Position numbers and translations under genes: made by a program
In this document: in pieces, positions 15,423-23,184 of the stretch
Position numbering within the stretch: position 1 is the stretch's first letter
Layout of the letters: every line of letters starts with the position of its first letter
From: RGZA01 sp041917755
GTDB lineage: Bacteria; Pseudomonadota; Alphaproteobacteria; UBA9219; RGZA01
DNA length: 64,000 nucleotides
Reading direction: 5' to 3'
NCBI GenBank assembly: GCA_041917755.1
Contig: JAYRWY010000005.1
Coordinates: 62,001-126,000 of the forward strand
The notes under the pieces: generated by a model
The model's database searches: none
What the model saw: only the letters and a program-made list of their open reading frames with translations
Told to the model about the DNA's origin: nothing

Positions 15423-16304
15423 TTAAATATTCAACTGGTAATGTACATGGCGGTGACGCACGCCATTGGCGTCAAGACGCGTTGTGGATTTGGCCATTTC
15501 TTCGCGGCGTTTATAACTCATCGGCATGAAATGGCTTTGGGCATCTGTGATGACTTCGGTAATGCCGATATCAATCAGCAATCGTGTGCATGACCCGCAA
15601 GGGTCGGTGGTGGTTACCAATACGGCGCAATCATAGCGGCCATCTTTTTTGGCAAGCGCCGAAACACGGCTCAGAAAATCCGCGCGGCGTTCGGGCACAC
15701 GTTTGAGCGGGATAAATTCACTGTTAGGTACGCCATCAGCGATATCACGCAAATGGCGTTTTGACCAATGCGCGCCTTTGCGCAATAAGCTGTTAGTGCC
15801 GATTTTTTCATGCCCGATTACACCGGCAACGGCAGCAGGTTCGGCGCAGATGTTGTAAAGACGACGGTTATCCGCGCCAACCACTTTGTTGCGCAATTTA
15901 ATGGATGGTTCCATTTCCGAGAGCAGGAAATTGGCGGCCGCATAGCCCAGAAGCTTGTTGTCATGACTGACGTAAACCACCGCAGGACCTTTTTCTGTGT
16001 TATGACGCAGTGTTTGCACCACATGGGTAAACCCCAGCCAGAATTGCACCATGCGATTATCATTCTGCCAACCGGCTCCGCCCAAGCTGGAAATTTTTTG
16101 CGCGATGTCATCCATTATCGGCGCCATGTCGCGGCGGGCTTTTTCAACTTCATCGATATAGACGTTGAGGGCTTGGGCATAACCTTCGGTTTCACGTGAG
16201 GGGACACGTTCGGCAAAAGGCGCGAGGCGGCGCACGATTTCCTCTTTTGCCTGAGGTAGCAATTTAAGGATGAGCTGCTCGGTGGTTTGGGATGAAGCGG
16301 GCAT
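15423..16304 (-). CDS. Cytidine/deoxycytidylate deaminase-fold protein with helical N-terminal extension
   Basis: A 293-residue protein. The zinc site of the cytidine-deaminase superfamily is visible: Cys153-Ala-Glu155 in YNICAEPAAVAGVIG and Pro235-Cys236-x-x-Cys239 in TTTDPCGSCTRLLIDIG, followed by GITEVITDA. Residues 1-105 form a helical extension not found in ordinary CMP/dCMP deaminases, and about 80 residues separate the two zinc motifs, more than usual. Its ATG overlaps the stop of the upstream LOG-domain gene (TGATG), so the two are translationally coupled. Substrate unknown; a nucleotide or modified base is likely. Confidence 0.75.
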   Translation of the reverse strand: MPASSQTTEQLILKLLPQAKEEIVRRLAPFAERVPSRETEGYAQALNVYIDEVEKARRDMAPIMDDIAQKISSLGGAGWQNDNRMVQFWLGFTHVVQTLRHNTEKGPAVVYVSHDNKLLGYAAANFLLSEMEPSIKLRNKVVGADNRRLYNICAEPAAVAGVIGHEKIGTNSLLRKGAHWSKRHLRDIADGVPNSEFIPLKRVPERRADFLSRVSALAKKDGRYDCAVLVTTTDPCGSCTRLLIDIGITEVITDAQSHFMPMSYKRREEMAKSTTRLDANGVRHRHVHYQLNI

Positions 16305-18520
16305 CAGGATTTCTCGTTTCGGTTAGCTGGCGCCGAACGCTTTTTGGGCGCTATGCGGCGAGGTTGGGGTGCCTTACGCATGGCAGCCCTGCGATCAAGG
16401 ACAAGGTCACGCATTTCCAGCGTGAGTTGCCGCAATTCGTCATCGGTGGTGGCCAGCGCATAGCCTTGCTTGAGCATGGCGCGATGATCTCTTTTCAATG
16501 CATCAACAAACGCATCACCGTGCACTATGCGCATCAACTGTTCGTTGATGTTGTCGGATGTATCGCCGCGATGAATGCCGGGCGCAAAGAAAATTTTGAA
16601 TTTTCCGGCCGCGCCGTCTGCATCTGCCAGACGCCATGCTTCGCCATTCACGTCTTCTTCCATCGTGCCATAGCCGCCCCATGCAACGACTTCGATATCG
16701 GCATGACGGTACAGGCTGTCGCGGCGCTGGGTGATATCGGGATAAATTTCCCATGCCTGCACGCCCGGCGGTACGCGCCCGCGTGAGGTTTCATTTTGCA
16801 ATAAATCAAACGTGGATACGCAGGTAATGTGGTGACCCTTGGCCGCTTTATAGCCATTGGCAAAGGCGCCCATGGCGTGTAAATCACCGCCGCCCCAGGC
16901 AGCAGCAAAGCCTTGTTTGGCCAGGAATTCGCCATAGGCAAAATTGCTGTCCATGACTTTGCGGTTATCATTCCCCGCAGAGGTGTAAAACGTCACGGTC
17001 ACATCGCCGGCTGTTGCAGACGATGCCGATAGCGGTGCGCCGCCAATGCGCGGCACTATCTGCGGCTCGGATGGCGAGACAAATGGTTCAAACGAAGCCA
17101 GACGGAATTCAAGAATTTGATTAATGGCGGCGCGCTCTTGCGCTGGCGTTAGCGGGCGGCCGGACACCGTGCGGATTACATCGATATAGCTATCGGAAAA
17201 ATGCACAATGTCGGGGTCGGTGACGATTGCGCTTTTGCCCTGAAACAGCGGACGGTTCAGAAAATTTTTGGTAAAGCCGAGCTGATACAGTTTTGATCCA
17301 AAATCCACGAGCGAGGTGAGCGAACCATCATCCACCACTATCATCGGGCGATGCTTGGCGCGCGACCGTGTTTGTCTATCCACCAGCGCAGCAAAATAAT
17401 GCAGTAAATAAAGGGTTTTTTCAGGCTTTTGATAATCACCGATGCCTTTGAAAATCAACGCGTCGGCTTTTTCAAGCTGGTGCTCGATGTTCAGTTCAGG
17501 CGGTGTAATCGCATCTGGCATATGCTGTTCGATGTGGAACCGGCCGATGCGTTTATCGCTTTGACCAAAGGAAATAATTTTAGGAAGCTGGAGAGGTGAT
17601 ACACGGCGAATGAACGTGGTCTTTGCCGAAGCGGTAAATAATTGCGTCACATCAAACTCGGGTGCCGCGCACCCCAGATGCTCGGCTATCTGGCGCACAA
17701 CTTTGCTGCGCGGACTTCTGGCGACCAGCCATTGCAGATAATCATTGCTTTGCGGGCGCGCAGGCTGCCCTTCGATGGCGATAAAATCTTCGGTTTCCGG
17801 AATGGGTGTTTGCGGGAAAGGAACCGGTTGATGCAGGCCGTTAGGAATGAGTGTTTTATAACTGGTTTGACCTTCAATCACCTGTTCGGGCGCACGCGGA
17901 TCATCGCTGATGCTGGATAAAATAAATGTAACGATGGAGGTAATGCGCGGGGCATCTTGCATACCGCGTCCAAGACGCGCCAGACGCAATTCATCAAACA
18001 ATACCGGCAAGGTGACGTCCGCCAAAATCGAACTGGTTTCTGCGGCGGGGCCTGCCTGCGTTCCGTTATTGGCGATGCCGGTTAGCAGGCTTTCCGGAAC
18101 ATAGGGCTCGAGACGGTCATGCAACACGCGCCATTCGTCTAAATCGGCAGTGATAGTGGAATCTTCAACGCCCCAATGATATTGCACGTTGCGGTCATCG
18201 ATGCCAAACACCTTCATCCGGTCACGCAAGACGCGGCGCAACGATGATTTGGGATCGCGCAATTGCTGCGATAGATTTTCGTGATCATCCATTTTCTTGA
18301 TGGCATTTTTCACGCGGTCATTGGTGTCTTCATCCACCACCACAAAACCTTCCATCACATCCGTTAGATTGATGAAGTGGATAGGCAAATTCAGATAGCG
18401 CGCGATGGTTTCATAATGGATGGTTTTGGCAACCGTGGTGGTTTTGACAATCACCACATGACGGATAGGCGCGGGGAAAAATTCCGGCGGGGAAGCGGGC
18501 GGTTTAATATCGTTCGTCAT
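16304..18520 (-). CDS. Large multidomain protein with C-terminal LOG/SLOG nucleotide-binding domain
   Basis: 738 residues. The C-terminal part (about 505-690) has the LOG (lysine-decarboxylase-like) Rossmann marks: AWGGGDLHAMGAFANG (about 541-556), the QRRDSLYRHAD loop, and AWGGYGTMEEDVN (about 613-625), matching the family GG-x-GT-x-x-E catalytic motif. LOG enzymes cleave nucleoside monophosphate glycosidic bonds; related SLOG domains sense nucleotides. The first 220 residues vaguely recall an ITPase/HAM1 fold (DEDTNDRVKNAIKKM), and a second Rossmann-like segment lies near 345-455 (RPMIVVDDGSLTSLVDFG). The tail is basic. It is first gene of a three-gene operon and divergent from rsmG. Function not known. 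Confidence 0.7.
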   Translation of the reverse strand: MTNDIKPPASPPEFFPAPIRHVVIVKTTTVAKTIHYETIARYLNLPIHFINLTDVMEGFVVVDEDTNDRVKNAIKKMDDHENLSQQLRDPKSSLRRVLRDRMKVFGIDDRNVQYHWGVEDSTITADLDEWRVLHDRLEPYVPESLLTGIANNGTQAGPAAETSSILADVTLPVLFDELRLARLGRGMQDAPRITSIVTFILSSISDDPRAPEQVIEGQTSYKTLIPNGLHQPVPFPQTPIPETEDFIAIEGQPARPQSNDYLQWLVARSPRSKVVRQIAEHLGCAAPEFDVTQLFTASAKTTFIRRVSPLQLPKIISFGQSDKRIGRFHIEQHMPDAITPPELNIEHQLEKADALIFKGIGDYQKPEKTLYLLHYFAALVDRQTRSRAKHRPMIVVDDGSLTSLVDFGSKLYQLGFTKNFLNRPLFQGKSAIVTDPDIVHFSDSYIDVIRTVSGRPLTPAQERAAINQILEFRLASFEPFVSPSEPQIVPRIGGAPLSASSATAGDVTVTFYTSAGNDNRKVMDSNFAYGEFLAKQGFAAAWGGGDLHAMGAFANGYKAAKGHHITCVSTFDLLQNETSRGRVPPGVQAWEIYPDITQRRDSLYRHADIEVVAWGGYGTMEEDVNGEAWRLADADGAAGKFKIFFAPGIHRGDTSDNINEQLMRIVHGDAFVDALKRDHRAMLKQGYALATTDDELRQLTLEMRDLVLDRRAAMRKAPQPRRIAPKKRSAPANRNEKS

Positions 18521-18675
18521 GCGGTGCTTTCAGCATCGGTGGCGGATGAATGGTCTTTAAAAAAATATCGTTTTAAATCGGGTGGTTTTTAACATTCGGA
18601 CCCTGAAACTAAAAGCAGTAACTATCTGGTAATTAATCATTTTAATCTTCGCCAAGGTGGATATAATTGGCGGTT

Positions 18676-19305
18676 ATGGCCCATCACAAACCCTTTACCT
18701 CCATCGACTTTCTTAATGTCACCGAAGTCAGCGCAGAAGTGCTGGATAAGTTGCACCATTATCATGCGCGGCTGATCGAGTGGAACCCAAAGATTAATCT
18801 GGTATCTGCCTCGACCATTAACGATGCATGGCGCAGGCATTTTCTCGATAGTGCACAGCTCTACCCCATTTACAAACATTCGGGCGAAGACCTAAGCATG
18901 GCGGATCTGGGCAGCGGGGCTGGTTTTCCCGGCATGGTACTGGCGATTATGGGCGCACCCAATGTCACGTTGATTGAGCGCGATACGCGCAAGGCCGCCT
19001 TTTTGCGCACCATTGCCGCCGAAACCAAGACCCCCATCGAACTTCTTAATTTGAATATCAAGGACATCCAGAATAAGCAATTTGACGTCATTACCAGCAG
19101 GGCTATGGCTGACCTGAATGACCTTTTGACCCTGTCGGAACCTTTACGTAAACCATCCACACATTGCTTGTTTTTAAAGGGGAAAAACCTTGACGATGAG
19201 CTGGCATTGGCGCAAAAAGAATGGGTTATGGATGTGCGCAAAATGGAAAGCGTCACCGATGACGAAGCCTTCATTTTAAGGCTGACCAATATCAAGCGGG
19301 CCTGA
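18676..19305 (+). CDS. rsmG: 16S rRNA (guanine-N7) methyltransferase RsmG (GidB)
   Basis: SAM-dependent methylase of 16S rRNA G527 (E. coli numbering). Family features are LIEWNPKINLVS, WRRHFLDSAQL, the SAM motif MADLGSGAGFPGMVLA, LIERDTRKAAFL and DVITSRAMADL. ATG 18676 gives 209 residues, typical; a TTG at 18667 would add three. It precedes parA by 55 bases in the conserved rsmG-parA-parB order. Confidence 0.95.
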   Translation: MAHHKPFTSIDFLNVTEVSAEVLDKLHHYHARLIEWNPKINLVSASTINDAWRRHFLDSAQLYPIYKHSGEDLSMADLGSGAGFPGMVLAIMGAPNVTLIERDTRKAAFLRTIAAETKTPIELLNLNIKDIQNKQFDVITSRAMADLNDLLTLSEPLRKPSTHCLFLKGKNLDDELALAQKEWVMDVRKMESVTDDEAFILRLTNIKRA

Positions 19306-19360
19306 GTTATTTTAAAGTATAACGCCTTGTTCTTTATGGATTTATTTAAGGGAGTGCACC

Positions 19361-20200
19361 TTGGCTGAACCATTTCCAAACTGCCGGATTATCGCGCTCG
19401 CCAACCAAAAGGGCGGTGTGGGCAAAACCACGACCGCAGTAAATTTAGCAACTGCACTGGCTGCCGTTGGCAAAAAGGTATTGGTGGTAGATGCCGACCC
19501 GCAAGGCAACGCATCGACCGGCTTTGGCATCATGCGTTCCAAGCGTGGCATGGGTACCTATGAATTACTGGCCGCCGAAGCACGGGTGAGCGAAGTTGCC
19601 CAAGCGACCATCATCCCCAATTTATCCATCGTGACATCATCCACTGCATTGGCAGGCGCGGAAATCGAACTGGTTTCTGCCGAACACCGCGAATATCGCC
19701 TTCGCAATGGGCTGGAAGAAGCGCGTGATACCTATGACTTTGTGCTGATTGATTGCCCGCCATCCTTGAACATGTTGACACTGAACGCATTGGTGGCAGC
19801 CGATGATGTGCTGGTGCCCTTGCAATGCGAGTTCTACGCGCTGGAAGGTGTCTCGCAATTGGTGCGTACGATTGAGCGCGTTAAACAAGCATTTAATCCT
19901 GAATTGGAAATTGAAGGCGTGGTTCTTACCATGTTTGATAAGCGCAATAGCCTATCCGATACGGTAGCGGCCGATGTGCGCGAATTCTTTGGCGACAAGG
20001 TGTTTGAAACGGTTATTCCGCGCAATGTGCGCGTATCCGAAGCGCCATCGCATGGCAAACCCGTGCTGGTTTATGATTTGAAATGCCCCGGCAGCCAGGC
20101 CTACATGCACTTGGCGCGTGAAGTATTGCTGCGTGACCGCGCGATGCTCGCGCAAAAGAAGAGCGGCGGCAAATCCGGACATGAACAACGCGTTGCATAA
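19361..20200 (+). CDS. parA: Chromosome partitioning ATPase ParA
   Basis: Deviant Walker ATPase that drives segregation of ParB-parS complexes on the nucleoid. Motifs: ANQKGGVGKTTTAVNLA (Walker A with signature Lys), DADPQGNASTGFG (A'), DYDFVLIDCPPSLNMLTLNA-like Walker B (FVLIDCPPSLN). Length 279 is typical of a Soj-like ParA without an N-terminal HTH. The start is TTG at 19361, seven bases after GGAG; no in-frame ATG fits. parB follows by 31 bases. Cognate parS sites are at 12842 and 14948. Confidence 0.97.
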   Translation: MAEPFPNCRIIALANQKGGVGKTTTAVNLATALAAVGKKVLVVDADPQGNASTGFGIMRSKRGMGTYELLAAEARVSEVAQATIIPNLSIVTSSTALAGAEIELVSAEHREYRLRNGLEEARDTYDFVLIDCPPSLNMLTLNALVAADDVLVPLQCEFYALEGVSQLVRTIERVKQAFNPELEIEGVVLTMFDKRNSLSDTVAADVREFFGDKVFETVIPRNVRVSEAPSHGKPVLVYDLKCPGSQAYMHLAREVLLRDRAMLAQKKSGGKSGHEQRVA

Positions 20201-20231
20201 TTAAATTACCAAACTGACCAGAGATATATTG

Positions 20232-21245
20232 ATGAACAATCCATTGAGGAACCAGATGAACGCTCCCATCTCGCAGCAGAACAATCCGAATGCCCCAAAG
20301 CCCGCACGTTTGGGCAAAGGTCTTTCTGCTATTTTTGCTGATGAAGATCCAAGCGCGCCAGATCAAACCGGTAATCCGCGCACGCTTCCCGTGGGTCAGA
20401 TCTATCCCAATGCCAAACAGCCGCGTAAGGTTTTTGAAAAAGGCGCGCTGGATGATTTAGCCGCCAGCATCAAGGAAAAGGGCATTTTACAGCCGATTTT
20501 GGTGCGCCCGCATCCTGATAAATCCAATGCGTATGAAATTGTTGCAGGTGAACGCCGCTGGCGCGCCTCGCAAATGGCGCAGCTGCATGAAGTGCCCGTC
20601 ATCATCCGCGATATCAAAGACCGCGATGCATTAGAATTTGCATTGATTGAAAACATGCAGCGCGATGATTTGACCGCCATGGAAGAAGCTGAAACCTTCC
20701 AACGCCTCATCAGCGAATTTGGTCATACGCATGAAGAAATCGGAACAGCGCTAGGTAAAAGCCGTACCTACATCGCCAACACGCTGCGTTTATTGCAATT
20801 ACCCGATGCGGTAAAAGCATTGATGCGTGATCACAAGACGTTGACTGCGGGCCATGCGCGCGCCTTGCTCGCTGCAAAAAATCCGCTGCAACTCGCCAAT
20901 GAAGTTATTCAAGGCGGGCTATCGGTACGTCAAACTGAAAATCTGGCCAAGACCAGCCATGATGCAGCAACGCCTGCAGGCGACGGCGGCAAGCGCGCGC
21001 CATTGGTGCAATTGCCGCGCACCGCGCGCAAGGGCAGCGCCGCGCAACGCAGCGAAGTTGCACGCACCATCACCAGCAATGACAGCGCCGATATCAAGGC
21101 GTTGGAACGCGAAGTATCCTCATGGCTGGGATTAAAAGTGGCCCTGACGCAAAAGGGCGATGGCGGCAAATTGTTGATTGAGTATCAAACGCTCGACCAA
21201 CTGGAAGACGTGCTAAAGCGTCTGTCTATCCCGCCAAAAGAGTAG
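20232..21245 (+). CDS. parB: Chromosome partitioning protein ParB
   Basis: CTP-dependent clamp that loads at parS and spreads. Visible features: N-terminal ARLGKGLSAIFAD, a ParA-contact-like start, box I PNAKQPRKVFE, the CTPase arginine patch in VAGERRWRASQMAQL, the HTH GTALGKSRTYIANTLRLLQL, and LTAGHARALL. The C-terminal dimer part is at about 285-338. ATG 20232 is preferred to the neighbouring TTG 20229. It is convergent with a small unknown gene 15 bases away, whereas holA, its common neighbour, is beyond oriC. Confidence 0.97.
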   Translation: MNNPLRNQMNAPISQQNNPNAPKPARLGKGLSAIFADEDPSAPDQTGNPRTLPVGQIYPNAKQPRKVFEKGALDDLAASIKEKGILQPILVRPHPDKSNAYEIVAGERRWRASQMAQLHEVPVIIRDIKDRDALEFALIENMQRDDLTAMEEAETFQRLISEFGHTHEEIGTALGKSRTYIANTLRLLQLPDAVKALMRDHKTLTAGHARALLAAKNPLQLANEVIQGGLSVRQTENLAKTSHDAATPAGDGGKRAPLVQLPRTARKGSAAQRSEVARTITSNDSADIKALEREVSSWLGLKVALTQKGDGGKLLIEYQTLDQLEDVLKRLSIPPKE

Positions 21246-21260
21246 GTTGTAAGCCGGTGG

Positions 21261-21533
21261 CTATCGTCCGCCCGGCATGAAGATGGGGCGAATGCCGCTT
21301 GCACCTGTACGCGCGTCAAAACTGGACGCGCCATGGGTTACGGTTCTTCCGCCCACGCTCGTATAGCCATTCACATTGAATAACTGCCGAGTAGCAAGAT
21401 CGGATGCCCAGCCATTTTTGAAATCCAGCTCTGCAACACGCATTGGTTCTGGTTGAGGTTGGTTCGCACGAAAATCCTGTGTTGTTGCAGCACGAATATT
21501 TTCGCCAAACGCCTGACTTGGATTAACAGCCAT
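21261..21533 (-). CDS. Small hypothetical protein
   Basis: 90 residues, no recognised family, no signal peptide. Contains NGWASDLATRQLFNVNGYTS and ends FDARTGASGIRPIFMPGGR, Gly- and Arg-rich. GGTG lies just upstream of ATG 21533. It is convergent with parB; nothing in it suggests a link to segregation. Confidence 0.5.
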   Translation of the reverse strand: MAVNPSQAFGENIRAATTQDFRANQPQPEPMRVAELDFKNGWASDLATRQLFNVNGYTSVGGRTVTHGASSFDARTGASGIRPIFMPGGR

Positions 21534-21723
21534 AGGTCACCCATATACGATCTAAAATATGGGCATGATTATTTCGCAATATTCCTTAGCTATAATTAAT
21601 GATGCTTCAAATTTGAGATAAATTAATCCCAATCGGCGATATGGGTTTGAAAGTAATTTGCATCTATTCGTTAATTCGTGGGGTTTCTATAACTGATGGA
21701 TTGATAGAAAAGGAATATTGCTC

Positions 21724-21939
21724 ATGGCTAAAGAACCAAAAATCATACCCATTACGCAAACTGCCGATGCAGATCAGATTGCCCGCTTAATGGCCGACCA
21801 ATTGAAAATTGGTACGCCGACCGAGCCATCACAAGGCGAGCCGTTTGAACCGCATATCACCGCTGCCGCTGAACCACAATTGGGTCGTCGCAGCCGCGAG
21901 ATTCCAAAACCACGCCCACGACCATTGACTTTTGATTGA
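21724..21939 (+). CDS. Small hypothetical protein, Pro/Arg-rich tail
   Basis: 71 residues beginning MAKEPKIIPITQTADADQIA and ending in a Pro/Arg-rich PKPRPRPLTFD. The AGGA Shine-Dalgarno about eleven bases before ATG 21724 supports translation; a TTG six bases earlier is less likely. Probably disordered. Convergent with and abutting the next gene. Function unknown. Confidence 0.5.
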   Translation: MAKEPKIIPITQTADADQIARLMADQLKIGTPTEPSQGEPFEPHITAAAEPQLGRRSREIPKPRPRPLTFD

Positions 21940-22416
21940 TCAGGCATCCGCGCTGGGACAAGCGGGCTTGGTGACGGCGAGTGGTGGACGCTTTGGCGCA
22001 ATCTCTGCGCGCTGCGCTAATTTAGGTAATTGGCGCATGACTTCATCGACAGGATGAAGCAGCGGAATGGCGTGATAACCGTATTCGGATTTCCAGCTGA
22101 TAATGGTTTGTGCACCAGCCAATCGCACCGATCCATGATGTTCGGGATCATAGGTTTCAATTTTGTAATGGCCAAAATGCGGGTTAAGCGCAACAGGGTG
22201 GTGGGATTGAAATACCGGAAAGCCCAATTCGTCGGCTAATCGATTGAGAGTTCGACGTGCAATGACGGGGCGACCATTATAGATGCTGGCGACCGCCTGA
22301 AGTTCGACATGACGTTTTACCTCGCTGGGATCAATGATAGTTTCATCAAACGGTTTTAAGGCAACAATCGCGGATAGCTTGACCTGCTTGCCGTTGATAG
22401 AAACTGACTGACCCAT
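21940..22416 (-). CDS. Hypothetical protein
   Basis: 158 residues, cytoplasmic, no family recognised. Features include HVELQAVASIYNGRPVIARR, LADELGFPVFQSHHPVALNP and a Pro/Lys-rich C-terminus. AGGGTGG upstream sets ATG 22416 as start rather than the GTG at 22425. It lies between parB-side small genes and the Smr gene; no operon partner is evident. Confidence 0.55.
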   Translation of the reverse strand: MGQSVSINGKQVKLSAIVALKPFDETIIDPSEVKRHVELQAVASIYNGRPVIARRTLNRLADELGFPVFQSHHPVALNPHFGHYKIETYDPEHHGSVRLAGAQTIISWKSEYGYHAIPLLHPVDEVMRQLPKLAQRAEIAPKRPPLAVTKPACPSADA

Positions 22417-22496
22417 ATGCACCACCCTGAGTTGGTTTATGTAACGTCTGCATAAACTCTAGCCCCATATGCATGAAAGTAAACAGCGCTTTTCTG

Positions 22497-23084
22497 TTAA
22501 TGCTGGCGAAGATGAATAACAAAGGCGCCATGACCGCCTAAATGGGTGGGGGCGGGTGAAATCCCCAATATATGGCGGGATAGGGCCGGGCTGGCGCTAA
22601 GCCAACGGGGTAGATTTTTATGTAGCACACCCTCGCTGGTTGAGGCGGTGCCCTTGCCGGTAATAATCAAAATGGTTTTGAGATGGCGCGCCAGCGAAGC
22701 ATTTACAAATGCGATAGCCTTGCGATGGGCTACATCCTGCGTCATGCCGTGCAAATCGATGCGCGCATCAATGCCGCGCTTTTTTGATTTTAACTGGCGA
22801 GCAATATCATCCGCAATTGCGGGAAGCTCGTGTGTGGTGATGGATTTTTTACCTGTGGCTGATGCGGGCTGGTGCGGCAAGGCTTCCCATTTTTTCTTGC
22901 CCGCCGGTTTGGCAGCGGCTTTGGTGATGGCCTTAACAACAGCTGGTGAAGCACTGTTCTCGTCTTTTTTAAAGTTGCGTTTTCTGCGGTGGATATCGGT
23001 TTTTTTGTGTGGCTCGATCAATGCCGAAACACTTTTCCAAAGTGCGCGATCTTCGTCCGAGAGAGGTGATTTTTTCTTGGTCAT
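22497..23084 (-). CDS. Smr domain protein
   Basis: 195 residues with a C-terminal Smr domain (about 115-195): ARIDLHGMTQDVAHRKAIAF, LIITGKGTASTSEGVLH, LPRWLSASPALSRHI and THLGGHGAFVIHLR. Smr domains are endonuclease or nucleic-acid-binding modules, with DLHG and TGKG loops as active-site parts. The N-terminus is Lys-rich. ATG 23084 fits the family start (LSDEDRALWKSVSAL); ATG 23111 and others are possible. In many alphaproteobacteria smr follows mltA and a Tim44-like gene; here an outer-membrane gene intervenes. Confidence 0.88.
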   Translation of the reverse strand: MTKKKSPLSDEDRALWKSVSALIEPHKKTDIHRRKRNFKKDENSASPAVVKAITKAAAKPAGKKKWEALPHQPASATGKKSITTHELPAIADDIARQLKSKKRGIDARIDLHGMTQDVAHRKAIAFVNASLARHLKTILIITGKGTASTSEGVLHKNLPRWLSASPALSRHILGISPAPTHLGGHGAFVIHLRQH

Positions 23085-23121
23085 GCGTTTTGACAGATCA
23101 TAAGGCGGCATGGACGGGCAT

Positions 23122-23158
23122 AAAAAAACTCCGGCAATCATTGCTGATGCCGGAGTTT
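23122..23158 (-). terminator. Intrinsic terminator of the OmpA-like gene
   Basis: On the minus strand an 11-bp stem (AAACTCCGGCA / TGCCGGAGTTT) with an 11-base loop is followed by seven T residues (23128 to 23122). It lies 27 bases after the OmpA-like gene stop. Confidence 0.85.
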
Positions 23159-23184
23159 ATATTACTCGAATTTAATCGTGATGA

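Noticed and set aside
16188..16203. Third parS-like sequence (GGTTTCACGTGAGGGG)
   Set aside because: Only about 11 of 16 positions match, one half-site is lost, and it lies inside the deaminase-fold coding region.
16292..16786. Plus-strand open frame opposite the LOG-domain gene
   Set aside because: No family features and no ribosome site; it is the shadow of a well-supported gene with intact motifs.
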